DNA from: CAWCKS01 sp963763485
Lineage (GTDB): Bacteria > Pseudomonadota > Alphaproteobacteria > Rhizobiales > Xanthobacteraceae
DNA length: 64,000 nucleotides
Reading direction: 5' to 3'
NCBI GenBank assembly: GCA_963763485.1
Contig: CAVXOW010000005.1
Span: 186,001-250,000, forward strand
Shown here: piece after piece, positions 34,947-43,545 of the stretch
How the letters are laid out: every line of letters starts with the position of its first letter
Position numbering within the stretch: the first letter of the stretch is position 1
Program-made: the position numbers and the translations under genes
The notes under the pieces: generated by a model
Seen by the model: the letters and a program-made list of their open reading frames with translations, nothing else
What the model was told of the DNA's origin: nothing
Database searches by the model: none

Positions 34947-35177
34947 TCAGCGGAAGTAGGTCAGCACCAGCTGCATGTCCGCCGGAGAAATCGGTGCGCG
35001 GGTCTTGTTGGCCTCGATGATTCGGCGGCAGGCCGCCACAGCCTGGCCGTCACCGAGATCATTCGCAGCCTCAAGAACCGCCAAGACTTCGTCCGAGGCA
35101 CCTTCGCCCTGGGGCAGGCCACGCGTACCAAAGCCAGGGCGACGGACCGCCGCAGCTGCATTATCGGCAAAAGACAT
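34947..35177 (-). CDS. Small hypothetical protein
   Basis: 76 residues, ATG 35177: MSFADNAAAAVRRPGFGTRG, then a helical DEVLAVLEAANDLGDGQAVA ACRRIIEANKTRAPISPADM QLVLTYFR. The helical C-terminus and the AGGAGAT upstream support translation. No domain recognised. It is 132 bases from the LuxR gene and 35 from the DUF2336 gene, and could be cotranscribed with the latter. Confidence 0.65.
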   Translation of the reverse strand: MSFADNAAAAVRRPGFGTRGLPQGEGASDEVLAVLEAANDLGDGQAVAACRRIIEANKTRAPISPADMQLVLTYFR

Positions 35178-35212
35178 TTCAGAATCTCCTTAGCGTCGTC
35201 GCTTTCATGGTC

Positions 35213-36362
35213 TCAATGAAGTCTTTCCGACTGGTTCACGCCGGAAGCTGATTGTCTCTCCGCGTTTTTCGCATGGTAGTGCTCGAGCACGGTGCGGCAT
35301 GCCTTGACGGTGTGGCGGCTGAAGCGCGCTTCCAGCTGCTTGAGCTCGCCAGCGGTGATGCAGTGTTCTTTTGCGCCCAGAAACAGCAGCGACATCGTCG
35401 TGTTCCAGCAAAAGTCGAGCGCCTTAGTCACGACCAGCAGCATCTCGCGATCGCTGTCGAACAGGATGCGTTCGGCAACCTCATAGGGTAACGCGCACAA
35501 CAGGGACAGTCCGACCGTGGCCTCGTCGACCCTGTGAGACGCGGCGTAATCGGCAATGCTGGTCTCGTTGAGATGCTGAAGCCGATGTTGCGCCGAAACG
35601 ACGCGTTTGGCGGCAAAGAAGCCTCTTGATGCCGGACCAAATTTCGAGTGCAGCCTGGCCGTCACGTCGGTCAGGGATCCCTCGATCTGCTCGTCCAGCG
35701 CCGAGCGCTCCTGGAGAAGACGCTTCTTCACGTCCCGCGATGCTTTTGCGATCAGCTGCTGGAACAGGCGTCTCGGGATGTCCTTGCGAAGGCCGAGATG
35801 CTCGGCAAGGATCGAGTTGCCTTCCGCGCGTTGCACGAGATGCAGGAAGCCGAAGTCGGAGAGTTCGGCGCCCGCGTTGCTCGCAACCGAGCTGACGACG
35901 CTCTGGTCGCCGCGCGTCACAAGCACGTCCGTCACCACCGCATCGAGGATTTTTCGCTTGGAGATCGCAAGCAGGTGCGCCTGACTTCTGGGTCTTGGCG
36001 ATGTCGACCAGGATGCCGTTGTCGAGGCGCTCGGAATGCGACAGCATCGGTTCGGCCACCTGAATGGCATCATCCTTGGCGAATTTATGGACGAGACCGA
36101 TCGGGGTTCGGTCGGATCGCGCCAGGCGGCTCGAGAGCTCGGCTCGCGCGACAACCTCGATTTCATCGGCGAGCCGCGAAATCACGTCGCCAAAAGTGGC
36201 GATGTCGGCAGCGTTGTAGCTGCCGCTCAACAGCAGATCGACGGCGTAATTCAGCGCCCGCGCGCGGGTTTCATCGGTGCCCCGCAGAATAGCTTCATCA
36301 AGGTCTTGCAATGGAATTCTCAGCGGTACCGGGTTCCAGCCACGAACTGGTTGTACTCGCAT
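35213..36362 (-). pseudogene. DUF2336-family protein, one frameshift
   Basis: N-terminal half from ATG 36362 (QDLDEAILRGTDETRARALN, YAVDLLLSGSYNAADIATFG DVISRLADEI, LVHKFAKDDAIQVAEPMLSH), then, after removing one C near 35989 (ILVDIAKT-RSQAHLLAISKR), the C-terminal half with DAVVTDVLVTRGDQSVVSSV and FGFLHLVQRAEGNSILAEHL. Joined about 382 residues: HEAT-like helical repeats of the DUF2336 family, cytosolic, function unknown; relatives are widespread in alphaproteobacteria. The break is a lone extra base in a CCC run. Confidence 0.78.
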
Positions 36363-36687
36363 CAAGCAATGAATCGGTAAACTTCGTTGGTGAGTGTTTT
36401 TGCTTTGTGATCGCTAAAATGCCGTTGGTTTTTGCAAGCATGGCCGCTGGTTCAAGTATGGCTCGCCGGTTGACGGGCCTGATTGCTAATACTGCACGCT
36501 CTCTCAAGGAGATCGTTCTTGAGCAAGGTCAATGCCGCGACCCGTCGTTATCGGTACTATTATTGTGTGAAACGGGCATTGAGCCGTTGGGGCGCCTGCG
36601 ACAGCTGCGCTAGGCTCAGGCGCATCGACGGTGAAGTGAGATGGCCGCCTCGCGCGGCGAAAGTGTTACCGCAAGCGGGGCACTATC
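36363..36687. other. Gene-free stretch upstream of the HD-domain gene
   Basis: About 325 bases. AAGGAG at 36507-36512 is followed 7 bases later by a TTG-initiated frame (LSKVNAATRRYRYYYCVKRA), but the frame runs on into the HD gene and has no other support. The segment is relatively AT-rich and probably carries divergent promoters for DUF2336 and the HD gene. No clear -35/-10 pair was identified. Confidence 0.4.
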
Positions 36688-37521
36688 ATGATGACCGTAC
36701 CGGAATTGGCGGCCGACGCGCTGGAGAATTTCCTCCGCAGCTACATGCAGCGGCGTTTCGGCCAGCAGAGTCCGTTCACCGAGCTGGTGCCGTTGGCGGC
36801 GCGCGTTGCGCTGGAATGCATCGGCAACAGCGACGCGCTCTATCATAACGTCGAGCACACCTTGCTCGTGACGCTCGCCGGCCACGATATCCTGCGCGGG
36901 CGCGGGCTCAACAAGTACATGGCGGCGGAGGACTATGCCCATATCATCCTTGCCTGTCTCACCCACGACATCGGCTATGTCAGAGGCCTGTTCGAAGAGG
37001 ACGATGCAGATGGTTATGTGATCGATGCGACCGGCAAGAAGCTGACCCTGCCGCGCGGCGCCTCCGACGCGTCCTTGATAAATCACCATGTCGATCGATC
37101 GAAGCTTTATGTGATGGATCGAATGTTGGCAAACCCGTTGCTCGATGAGCAGCGCATCGCGCGCGCGATCGAAGGAACCAGATTTCCGGCGAGCGAAGGG
37201 CAGACCTATGACGAGGAAGCCTCCATCGTGCGCGCCGCCGATCTGATCGGGCAGCTCGGCGATCCCAACTACATCCGGAAAGCCAACGCGCTGTATTACG
37301 AGTTTGAAGAAGCCGGCATCAACCGGCAGCTTGGCTATGAGTCGCCATCAGATATCGTCGATCGATACCCGCAATTCTACTGGAACAGCGTCGCCCCACA
37401 TATCCAGACTGCAATCCGCTATCTCAATGCGACGTCGAGCGGGCGTCAGTGGATCGCCAATCTTTACAGCAACGTGTTCCGGGCGGAGCGCGAGATTCCG
37501 CTGTCCGGCCCGCAACAGTAG
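36688..37521 (+). CDS. HD-domain phosphohydrolase-like protein
   Basis: 277 residues from ATG 36688, soluble. HD motifs: YHNVEHT (His 53/57) and ACLTHDIGYV (HD at 93-94), then INHHVDRSKLYV and EASIVRAADLIGQL (Asp of the fifth ligand). These suffice for the metal site of an HD phosphohydrolase. Active on (cyclic) nucleotides or phosphoesters in principle; the rest of the protein does not match a named phosphodiesterase type. Convergent with the binding-protein gene 37542. Confidence 0.85.
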   Translation: MMTVPELAADALENFLRSYMQRRFGQQSPFTELVPLAARVALECIGNSDALYHNVEHTLLVTLAGHDILRGRGLNKYMAAEDYAHIILACLTHDIGYVRGLFEEDDADGYVIDATGKKLTLPRGASDASLINHHVDRSKLYVMDRMLANPLLDEQRIARAIEGTRFPASEGQTYDEEASIVRAADLIGQLGDPNYIRKANALYYEFEEAGINRQLGYESPSDIVDRYPQFYWNSVAPHIQTAIRYLNATSSGRQWIANLYSNVFRAEREIPLSGPQQ

Positions 37522-37541
37522 GTGACACCGGGCGTGCGCGG

Positions 37542-38429
37542 TCAGGTCAGGCGCACCACCACGTCGCTATAATTGTCCGATCCCATCGCCGGACGGCCAC
37601 CCTCAAAAATCTCGCGCTCGGCGATCCAGTCGCGCGCTTCCGTGAAGGCGTCGGCGGTGTAGGGCTCGAACACGATGCGCTCGCCCGGTCCCCAGCGGCG
37701 CGTGTCCATGATGCCGTGATAGCGCGCGGGGAATTCGTTCTTGTAATAATGGGTGTAGCGGTCGGGGCGCAGGTCGATGTCGCGCTGCGCACGCTTCAGC
37801 GCGTTGTAGAAGCGCTTCAGATCCGCTTCATCCGGTTCGCCCGTGATCATCGAGGCGATCATGAAGGTGGTGTCGATGATCTTGCGGTAGCCGAGCTGCT
37901 CGGCGAGGTAATAAGGGCCGGAGAACAACGCCGAGGCCTGCGACCTGCCCTCGAGCAGGTTGTCGAGCCGTTTGAACAACATGCCTTCGGCAAACGACAG
38001 GTTGATCTTACCGGGCGCGAGATAAGGCTCCAGCGCCTGGATGCTGGAATAGTGGCTGCCCGACTGGTAGCCGACCGAGATCGGCACGCCCGCGAGATCT
38101 TCCGGCCGCTTCACGGGCGAATCATGTGGCACGAAGATGCCGGCCGGCGCCACTGAATAAATGTCCGCCCACAGGCGGCCGTGGCCTTTCGCGGCGGCGA
38201 CGTTGACGGTCCAGTGGCAGGCGCAGTTGACGTCGGACTTGCGGCCGGCCTCGAAGGTCTGGAACGCGCCGGCTTTGGCGCCTTCGCGGTCATGCGCCTT
38301 GCCGTCGCTCGACTTGATCATCTCGTTGAAGACGTAGTCGAGGCCTTCGTCGTGGAAGTAACCCTTCTCGTCGGCGACCCATTCCTGCAGCCGGAAATGC
38401 GGCTCGATGACGAATTTATCGTTCTTCAT
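37542..38429 (-). CDS. ABC-type substrate-binding protein homologue without signal peptide
   Basis: 295 residues from ATG 38429, with GGAGG 5 bases before it. NMT1/ThiY-like periplasmic-binding fold: FRLQEWVADEKGYFHDEGLD at the start, SDVNCACHWTVNVAAAKGHG, SPVKRPEDLAGVPISVGYQS, GSHYSSIQALEPYL, and a C-terminal helical lobe. Unlike transport receptors it has no export leader and there is no permease or ATPase beside it, so it may be a cytosolic enzyme or sensor of the fold (dihydroxyphthalate decarboxylase-like relatives exist). Frame intact. Confidence 0.78.
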   Translation of the reverse strand: MKNDKFVIEPHFRLQEWVADEKGYFHDEGLDYVFNEMIKSSDGKAHDREGAKAGAFQTFEAGRKSDVNCACHWTVNVAAAKGHGRLWADIYSVAPAGIFVPHDSPVKRPEDLAGVPISVGYQSGSHYSSIQALEPYLAPGKINLSFAEGMLFKRLDNLLEGRSQASALFSGPYYLAEQLGYRKIIDTTFMIASMITGEPDEADLKRFYNALKRAQRDIDLRPDRYTHYYKNEFPARYHGIMDTRRWGPGERIVFEPYTADAFTEARDWIAEREIFEGGRPAMGSDNYSDVVVRLT

Positions 38430-38525
38430 GGGGGCCTCCACATGGGCCTGCGCGCTGACGAGATGACGTGTGTCTTAGTGTGCTCTTGCCGCTGACGTTC
38501 GACAAGAGGGCGCGCGAAGGCGTGA

Positions 38526-38900
38526 TCACGTCTGCCAGCGTTTCACAACCTCGCTTCGGCCCTCATAGCTCGCTTCGAAGGATGCCGACGCCAGTACGGC
38601 GTGGACGTGCAGAGGTCCCTTTCCGACGTTGCTGAAGCCGTGGCGGCTGCGCGCCGGTACGATCGCCGATTGCCCGGCCCGCAACGGAAAGCGCTCATCG
38701 TCGACCCAGACTTCGGCTTCGCCCGAGAGCACCGTCAGCACTTCCTCGACTTGATGAAAGTGCGTTGGCGCGCCGTTGCCCGGGGAAACCCATTGCTCGA
38801 AGATGCAAAGCTCGCGCGCGCCGTTCTTTGCCGCGACCAGCATGCGTGTTTCGACGCCGTCGCGCCAGGTCTCGCGCTCACCGGGGATTGCGTTGGTCAT
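38526..38900 (-). CDS. Cupin-domain protein
   Basis: 124 residues from ATG 38900. One cupin barrel: motif 1 PGNGAPTHFHQVEEVLTVLSG (G(X)5HXH(X)3,4E(X)6G) and motif 2 SAIVPARSRHGFSNVGKGPL with the last His. A metal-binding single-domain cupin; its reaction is unknown. It starts 7 bases after the stop of the 38908 gene, forming a small operon with it. Confidence 0.82.
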   Translation of the reverse strand: MTNAIPGERETWRDGVETRMLVAAKNGARELCIFEQWVSPGNGAPTHFHQVEEVLTVLSGEAEVWVDDERFPLRAGQSAIVPARSRHGFSNVGKGPLHVHAVLASASFEASYEGRSEVVKRWQT

Positions 38901-38907
38901 GTCGTCC

Positions 38908-39225
38908 TCACCGATCGATGAATGGATGCTTTTCGAGAATAGCTGATATTTCGCGGTCAACACGGCGCGCCCAGTCCTCGTCGAGTGAGGCAAGTTGCTC
39001 GCGCCAATAACGGAATAGCTGGCGCCGCGAGTCCTCGTGCGGTCGCCGCGTGCCGACCTCGATATGCGGCGTGCCATCGTCGCGTGATCGACCGAAGTCA
39101 GGCCGCATGCCAGGCGGCCCGCCGAGCCGGCGTGCGATGCGGTCGACCTGTCCCTCGATCTGGTCGGGGCATCGCAGGCGGTCCGGCAGCGCCGTGGCTT
39201 CGATCCGCCAGCGTCGTTGGCTCAA
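38908..39225 (-). CDS. Small hypothetical protein
   Basis: 105 residues from ATG 39225: MSQRRWRIEATALPDRLRCP, DQIEGQVDRIARRLGGPPGM, RRQLFRYWREQLASLDEDWA, RRVDREISAILEKHPFIDR. Helical, charged, cytosolic; nothing recognised. Close spacing to the cupin gene supports coding and cotranscription. The codon pattern is plausible, but alternative short frames exist on the other strand, so I am not sure. Confidence 0.55.
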   Translation of the reverse strand: MSQRRWRIEATALPDRLRCPDQIEGQVDRIARRLGGPPGMRPDFGRSRDDGTPHIEVGTRRPHEDSRRQLFRYWREQLASLDEDWARRVDREISAILEKHPFIDR

Positions 39226-39316
39226 GGCGTGACTTTCATGCCGGACTGCTCCGATGCCGGCGGAAGTCTACTCGCCGGCGGGCGCGGCGTCTCGCCCGCC
39301 GGTGCAAAAAATGTAT

Positions 39317-39341
39317 TTACATTTAATGTATACGCATGTAA
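39317..39341 (+). promoter_or_regulatory. Palindromic operator before the MFS-marR genes
   Basis: TACATTTAATGTA (39318-39330) is a 13-base perfect palindrome, and TTACAT (39317) to ATGTAA (39336-39341) forms a wider inverted pair; it ends just 3 bases before the MFS start. It is AT-rich in GC-rich surroundings. The position and form fit autoregulation by the MarR protein encoded at 40610. Confidence 0.55.
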
Positions 39342-39344
39342 TCG

Positions 39345-40613
39345 ATGACGAACCGAAACTCCGTGAGAAACACCGCGATGCCCTCGACCATCGCCGCCGT
39401 CGATAGCCGCAGAGCCTGGGTCATGGCCGGCGCCGCGCTCGCGATCCTGACCATCGCTCATGGTGCGCCGATGATCTCGGCAGTGGCGCTGAAGCCGATC
39501 GCCACCGAGTTCGGCACCAGCCGCGGCGCACCCGCGGCAGCCGGATCATTCGCTTATGTCGGCGCCGCGGTCGGCGGCATTCTTGCGGGCGCCTTGTCGG
39601 GCCGGTTCGGCTTCCGGCCGATGGTGCTGTTCGGCGGCGTCATGGTCGCGCTCGGCCTTGCTGTCTCGAGCCGCGGCGGGCTGACCAACCTCTACCTCGG
39701 CCACGGTGTCCTGATCGGCCTGTTTGGCACGTCCTGCATGCTCTCGCCGCTCATTACCTATGTCAGCCTGTGGTTCGAGCGGCGGCGCGGTGCCGCGGTG
39801 GCGCTGATCTCTGCCGGACAATCGATCGCCGGCATGGTGTGGCCGCTGCTGTTTGATGCCGGCGTCTCGCATTACGGCTGGCGCGTCACCATGGAAATCT
39901 ATGCCGCGTTCGCCGTCGTGCTGATCGCGTTGCTCGCGACGGTGTTCTTGCAGGAGCCGCCGAAAATATCGGCCGTACCGCAGGGCGCGACGGCATCAGC
40001 CGCGCGCACCGATCGGCTCGGACTGCCGCCAAACCTGATGATGGCGCTGTTGATGGTCGCCGTGTTCTGCTGCTGCGTGCCGATGAACATGCCGATGCAG
40101 CACATCGTCGCGTTCTGCGGCGATCTCGGCATCGGCTCGCGGCAGGGCGCGGCAATGCTGTCGCTCCTGCTCGGCACCGCGTTCGCAGCGCGCCAGCTGT
40201 GGGGCTGGGTCGCCGACAAGGTCGGCGGCCTGCAGACGCTGGTGTGGAGCTCGCTGGTGCAGGCGCTGGCGCTGTCGGCGTTCCTGTTGACGCAGGACGA
40301 GTGGCGGCTGTTTGCGATCTCCTCGATGTTCGGCCTCGGTCTTTCCGGCCTGCTGCCGGCCTACGTGATCACCGTGCGGGAATATTACCCGGCGTCGGAG
40401 GCGAACTGGCGCGTGCCGACCGTGCTGTTCGCCGGCTACCTCGGCATGGCGACCGGTGGCTGGGGCGCCGGCGCGCTGTATGACCACTTCGGCTTTTATG
40501 CGCCTGCCTTCGCCGTCGGTATTGTGTTCAACCTTGTGAATCTGATCGTGCTCGGCTGGCTGGTCAACCGCCAACTCCGTAATGATGTGGATCCAAAGGT
40601 GGTCGCAGCATGA
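39345..40613 (+). CDS. MFS transporter
   Basis: 422 residues from ATG 39345 (ATG 39378 is a possible alternative). About 12 helices: AWVMAGAALAILTIAHGAPM, ISAVALKPIATEFGTSRGAP, GSFAYVGAAVGGILAGALSG RFGFRPMVLFG, WFERRRGAAVALISAGQSIA. This is the monocarboxylate/oxalate-formate-like MFS branch; no substrate can be named. The stop overlaps the marR start (ATGA), so the two genes are coupled. Probable operator at 39317. Confidence 0.86.
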   Translation: MTNRNSVRNTAMPSTIAAVDSRRAWVMAGAALAILTIAHGAPMISAVALKPIATEFGTSRGAPAAAGSFAYVGAAVGGILAGALSGRFGFRPMVLFGGVMVALGLAVSSRGGLTNLYLGHGVLIGLFGTSCMLSPLITYVSLWFERRRGAAVALISAGQSIAGMVWPLLFDAGVSHYGWRVTMEIYAAFAVVLIALLATVFLQEPPKISAVPQGATASAARTDRLGLPPNLMMALLMVAVFCCCVPMNMPMQHIVAFCGDLGIGSRQGAAMLSLLLGTAFAARQLWGWVADKVGGLQTLVWSSLVQALALSAFLLTQDEWRLFAISSMFGLGLSGLLPAYVITVREYYPASEANWRVPTVLFAGYLGMATGGWGAGALYDHFGFYAPAFAVGIVFNLVNLIVLGWLVNRQLRNDVDPKVVAA

Positions 40614-41066
40614 AACGAACCTCGGCAAAATCCCTGGTCACCGATGCGCGTGAGGTGGTCGGCTCCTGCTCGGTGATGAGCATCCGCGTCGCCGAACGGT
40701 TGATGACGCGCTTCCTCGAGGCGCGGCTGAAGACGACGGGCCTGAGCGCGGCGCAGTTCGGCCTGATGGCGCACATTGCGGCCGCGCCCGACGATTCGAT
40801 CAATGCGCTCGCCGAGCGGCTTGGTCTCGATCAGTCGACCCTGTCGCGGAATTTGCGCGGCGCTGGAAGCCGACGGCCTGGTCGAGATCGTCACCGCGGA
40901 AAAGGATTTGCGCCGCCGCGCGGTCTGGCTCACGGAGAAGGGCGCGCGGCGGCTCGAGGCGGCGCTGCCGGTGTGGCGCGAGGGGCAGCGCGAACTCGCT
41001 GCCGGGATCAGCACGGTGCAAGTCAGGAAAATCGCTGACGCAGCCTCGCGCCTCGCGGCCGGGTGA
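40610..41066 (+). pseudogene. MarR-family regulator, one frameshift
   Basis: N-terminal part to about 40858: MTRFLEARLKTTGLSAAQFG LMAHIAAAPDDSINALAERL GLDQSTLSRNLR, then, dropping one G near 40859 (TTGCGC-G-GCGCTGG), ALEADGLVEIVTAEKDLRRR AVWLTEKGARRLEAALPVWR. Joined 151 residues: a complete winged-helix MarR with recognition helix LDQSTLSRNLRALEADG and beta wing TAEKDLRRRAV. The lesion falls inside the recognition region. It is coupled to the MFS gene; loss of function would be expected to derepress the transporter. Confidence 0.8.
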
Positions 41067-41189
41067 CGCGGTTCTGCGGTACGGTCGCCCGTCGCTTTCT
41101 CAATCGCTCGCCGATCGGGCATGCCCTTGATCCACCTCAAGGTGGTATCTTCCTGGGAGGCCAAGCTCCCGGGCATTCGGACCTGAAAC

Positions 41190-41930
41190 GTGCTGACCGC
41201 GATCTTTTCCGACATCCATGCCAACCGGCAGGCGTTTGAGGCGTGCCTCGCCGCCGCGCGCGCAAAGGGTGCGCAGAAGATCGTGCTGCTTGGTGACTAT
41301 GTCGGCTATGGCGCGGACCCGGAATGGGTCGTCGACAAGGTCCGCGAACTGGTCGCGCAAGGTGCGGTCGCGTTGATCGGCAATCACGACCGCGCCGTCA
41401 GCCACCACGATACGCACATGAATCTCGAAGCGCAGGTGGCGATCGAGTGGACCCGCGGCGAGCTCGGCACCGAGCAGCGCCACTTCCTCGACCAGCTGCC
41501 GCTCGAGCATCGCTCAAGTGACGCGTTGTTCGTCCATGCCGACGCCAGCGCGCCGCACAGCTGGAACTACGTGCTGGATGCGGCTGGCGCGGCCCAGAGC
41601 ATGCACGCGACCAGGGCGCATGTGACATTCTGCGGCCATGTTCATCGGCCGGCGGTCTACACCATGTCGTCGGTCGGCAAGTTGACGACGTTCGTGCCGG
41701 TCACCGATGTGCCGGTCAGTTTGCTGCGCGGGCGGCAATGGCTGGTCGTTGCGGGCTCGGTCGGCCAGCCGCGCGACGGCATCTCGGCGGCGTCCTATCT
41801 GATCTACGACGACGAACGCAGCGAGGTCACGTTTTGCCGCGCGCCATATGACGTCGCGGCAGCGAGCGCGGCAATCCGTGCCAGGGGCCTGCCGCACTGG
41901 CTCGCCGACCGCCTGCTGACCGGCCGCTAG
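41190..41930 (+). CDS. Calcineurin-like metallophosphoesterase
   Basis: 246 residues from GTG 41190. All metal motifs: FSDIHAN (D8, H10), LGDYVGYG (D36), GNHD (N65, H66), and C-terminal CGHVHRP (about 152-158). The compact form with GDYVGYGADPEWVV is the YfcE/bacterial PPP-like group that hydrolyses phosphoproteins or phosphodiesters. The stop lies 3 bases before the start of a Ser/Thr kinase-Usp gene, so the two are a natural phosphatase-kinase pair in one operon. Confidence 0.88.
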   Translation: MLTAIFSDIHANRQAFEACLAAARAKGAQKIVLLGDYVGYGADPEWVVDKVRELVAQGAVALIGNHDRAVSHHDTHMNLEAQVAIEWTRGELGTEQRHFLDQLPLEHRSSDALFVHADASAPHSWNYVLDAAGAAQSMHATRAHVTFCGHVHRPAVYTMSSVGKLTTFVPVTDVPVSLLRGRQWLVVAGSVGQPRDGISAASYLIYDDERSEVTFCRAPYDVAAASAAIRARGLPHWLADRLLTGR

Positions 41931-41933
41931 ACA

Positions 41934-43349
41934 ATGGCGCGCGACGATCTCGAACCGGGTTCGGTCATCGACGGCTTCCGCATCGAGGAGCGCGTCCACA
42001 AGGGCGGCATGGCGACGCTGTGGCGGGTCTCGCGGCCCGACATCGCGATGCCGCTCTTGATGAAGATCCCGAAGATTTTTGAGGGCGCGGAACCGGCCGC
42101 GATCGTCTCGTTCGAGATGGAGCAGATGATCCTGCCGCGGTTGAGCGGCATTCACGTGCCGAAATTCGTGGCGGCGGGTGCGTTCGACAAGCAGCCGCAT
42201 ATCGTGATGGAACAGATTCCGGGCGCCGCGCTGATCAAGCGGCTCGGCGAACTGCCGTTGCCTTATGCCGAGGTCGCCGACATCGGCCAGCGCATCGCGA
42301 CCGCGTTGCAGGACCTGCATCGCCAGCATGTCATCCACCACGATATCAAGCCGAGCAACATCATCTTCCGTCCGACAGGCGAAGCGGTGCTGCTCGACTA
42401 CGGCCTTGCCTTTCACGATCAGTTGCCGGATCTGCTGCATGAGGAATTTCGCGTGCCGTTCGGCACCGCTCCCTACATGGCGCCGGAGCGGCTGCGTGAC
42501 GTGCGCCACGACCCGCGCAGCGATATCTTTTCGCTCGGCGTGCTGCTCTATTTTTTTGCCACTGGCGTCAGACCGTTCGGCGAGAGCGAAACCATGGCCG
42601 GGATGCGGCGCAGGCTGTGGCGCGATCCTTACCCGCCGCGGCACCTGAAACCGGATTGCCCGCCATGGTTTCAGGAAATCGTGCTGCGCTGTCTCGAGAT
42701 CGAACCGGCCTGGCGCTACGCGACGGCGGCGCAACTTGCCTTCGACCTCGGCCATCCCGAGCAGGTGAAGCTCACCCAGCGCTCCGAGCGGTTGATGCGA
42801 GATTCGCTTGGCAAGGTGCTGCGCCGGCGATTCAATACCGACTTGAAGCGCTCGCGCACATCAGGCGCTGTCGCAAGCCAGCTCAGCCATGCACCGATCG
42901 TGCTGGTGGCGGTCGACCTCACCGAGGGCGCGGCGACGCTGAACGATGAGTTGCGCGCCACCGCCGGGAGGCTGCTCGCGACGATGCCCGCGGCACGGCT
43001 TGCCTGTCTCAACGTGCTGAAGCTGAACCGTATCGCGCTCGACACCACGCTCGATGCCGAGGGCCACAACAAGCATGTCGATCGCCTCGTGGCACTTAAA
43101 CATTGGGCCGAGCCGTTGCGCCTCTTCGAAGGCGAGAATCTCACCGTGCACGTGATGGACGCGATCAACCCGGCGTCCGCGATCCTCGACTTCGCGCGCG
43201 AAAATCACGTCAGCCACATCCTGATCGGCGCGCGGCAGAGTTCGCTGAAGCGCTCGCTGCTCGGCAGCGTGTCGGCCGAGGTCGCCGGGGGCGCTGAGTG
43301 CACAGTGACGATTGTGCGGCCGCGGGACGCGGGGGAAGTTGAAGTGTAA
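41934..43349 (+). CDS. Hanks-type Ser/Thr kinase fused to a universal stress domain
   Basis: 471 residues, soluble. Kinase domain about 12-280: Gly loop VHKGGMATLW (21-30), Lys44 in LLMKIPK, catalytic HHDIKPSN (Asp137, Lys139, Asn142; HHD in place of HRD), DYG for DFG at 155-157, APE at 183-185, SDIFSLGVLLYFFATG. Then a Usp-type alpha/beta domain about 322-466: PIVLVAVDLTEG, ILIGARQSSLKRSLLGSVSA with the G-2x-G-9x-G(S/T)-like loop. No membrane helix or PASTA domain. It is coupled to the preceding phosphoesterase. Target proteins are unknown. Confidence 0.88.
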   Translation: MARDDLEPGSVIDGFRIEERVHKGGMATLWRVSRPDIAMPLLMKIPKIFEGAEPAAIVSFEMEQMILPRLSGIHVPKFVAAGAFDKQPHIVMEQIPGAALIKRLGELPLPYAEVADIGQRIATALQDLHRQHVIHHDIKPSNIIFRPTGEAVLLDYGLAFHDQLPDLLHEEFRVPFGTAPYMAPERLRDVRHDPRSDIFSLGVLLYFFATGVRPFGESETMAGMRRRLWRDPYPPRHLKPDCPPWFQEIVLRCLEIEPAWRYATAAQLAFDLGHPEQVKLTQRSERLMRDSLGKVLRRRFNTDLKRSRTSGAVASQLSHAPIVLVAVDLTEGAATLNDELRATAGRLLATMPAARLACLNVLKLNRIALDTTLDAEGHNKHVDRLVALKHWAEPLRLFEGENLTVHVMDAINPASAILDFARENHVSHILIGARQSSLKRSLLGSVSAEVAGGAECTVTIVRPRDAGEVEV

Positions 43350-43410
43350 GCCGTCACCTTGAGGTGCTCGGCGCGTTCGCGATCTCTATTGGATGATAGC
43401 TTTGCTGCGC

Positions 43411-43457
43411 CGGGCCTCGAAGGGCGACGGCCCGGGCCGTCCATCCTTCGAGGCCCG
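43411..43457. repeat. Dispersed palindromic repeat
   Basis: CGGGCCTCGAAGG (43411-43423) and CCTTCGAGGCCCG (43445-43457) are perfect 13-base arms with the inner palindrome CGGCCCGGGCCG. The following bases to about 43520 (GCACCTCAGGATGACGG) belong to the same repeat class as that at 18985. It fills the 196-base gap between the kinase-Usp gene and the convergent monooxygenase gene. Confidence 0.6.
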
Positions 43458-43545
43458 CGCACCGCGGCTTACGGTGCGGGGTTAGGCGCCGAGCTGGCGC
43501 GGGCACCTCAGGATGACGGGTCCAAGTCGCCCGCGACCAATCGCG

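Noticed and set aside
36519..36848. TTG-initiated frame with a fair AAGGAG site (LSKVNAATRRYRYYYC..)
   Set aside because: It runs far into the HD-domain gene in another frame, with arginine-rich shadow composition and no recognisable fold.
41060..41190. Possible regulatory RNA between marR and the phosphoesterase
   Set aside because: No stable hairpin with U tract and no conserved motif could be read in the 120 bases.
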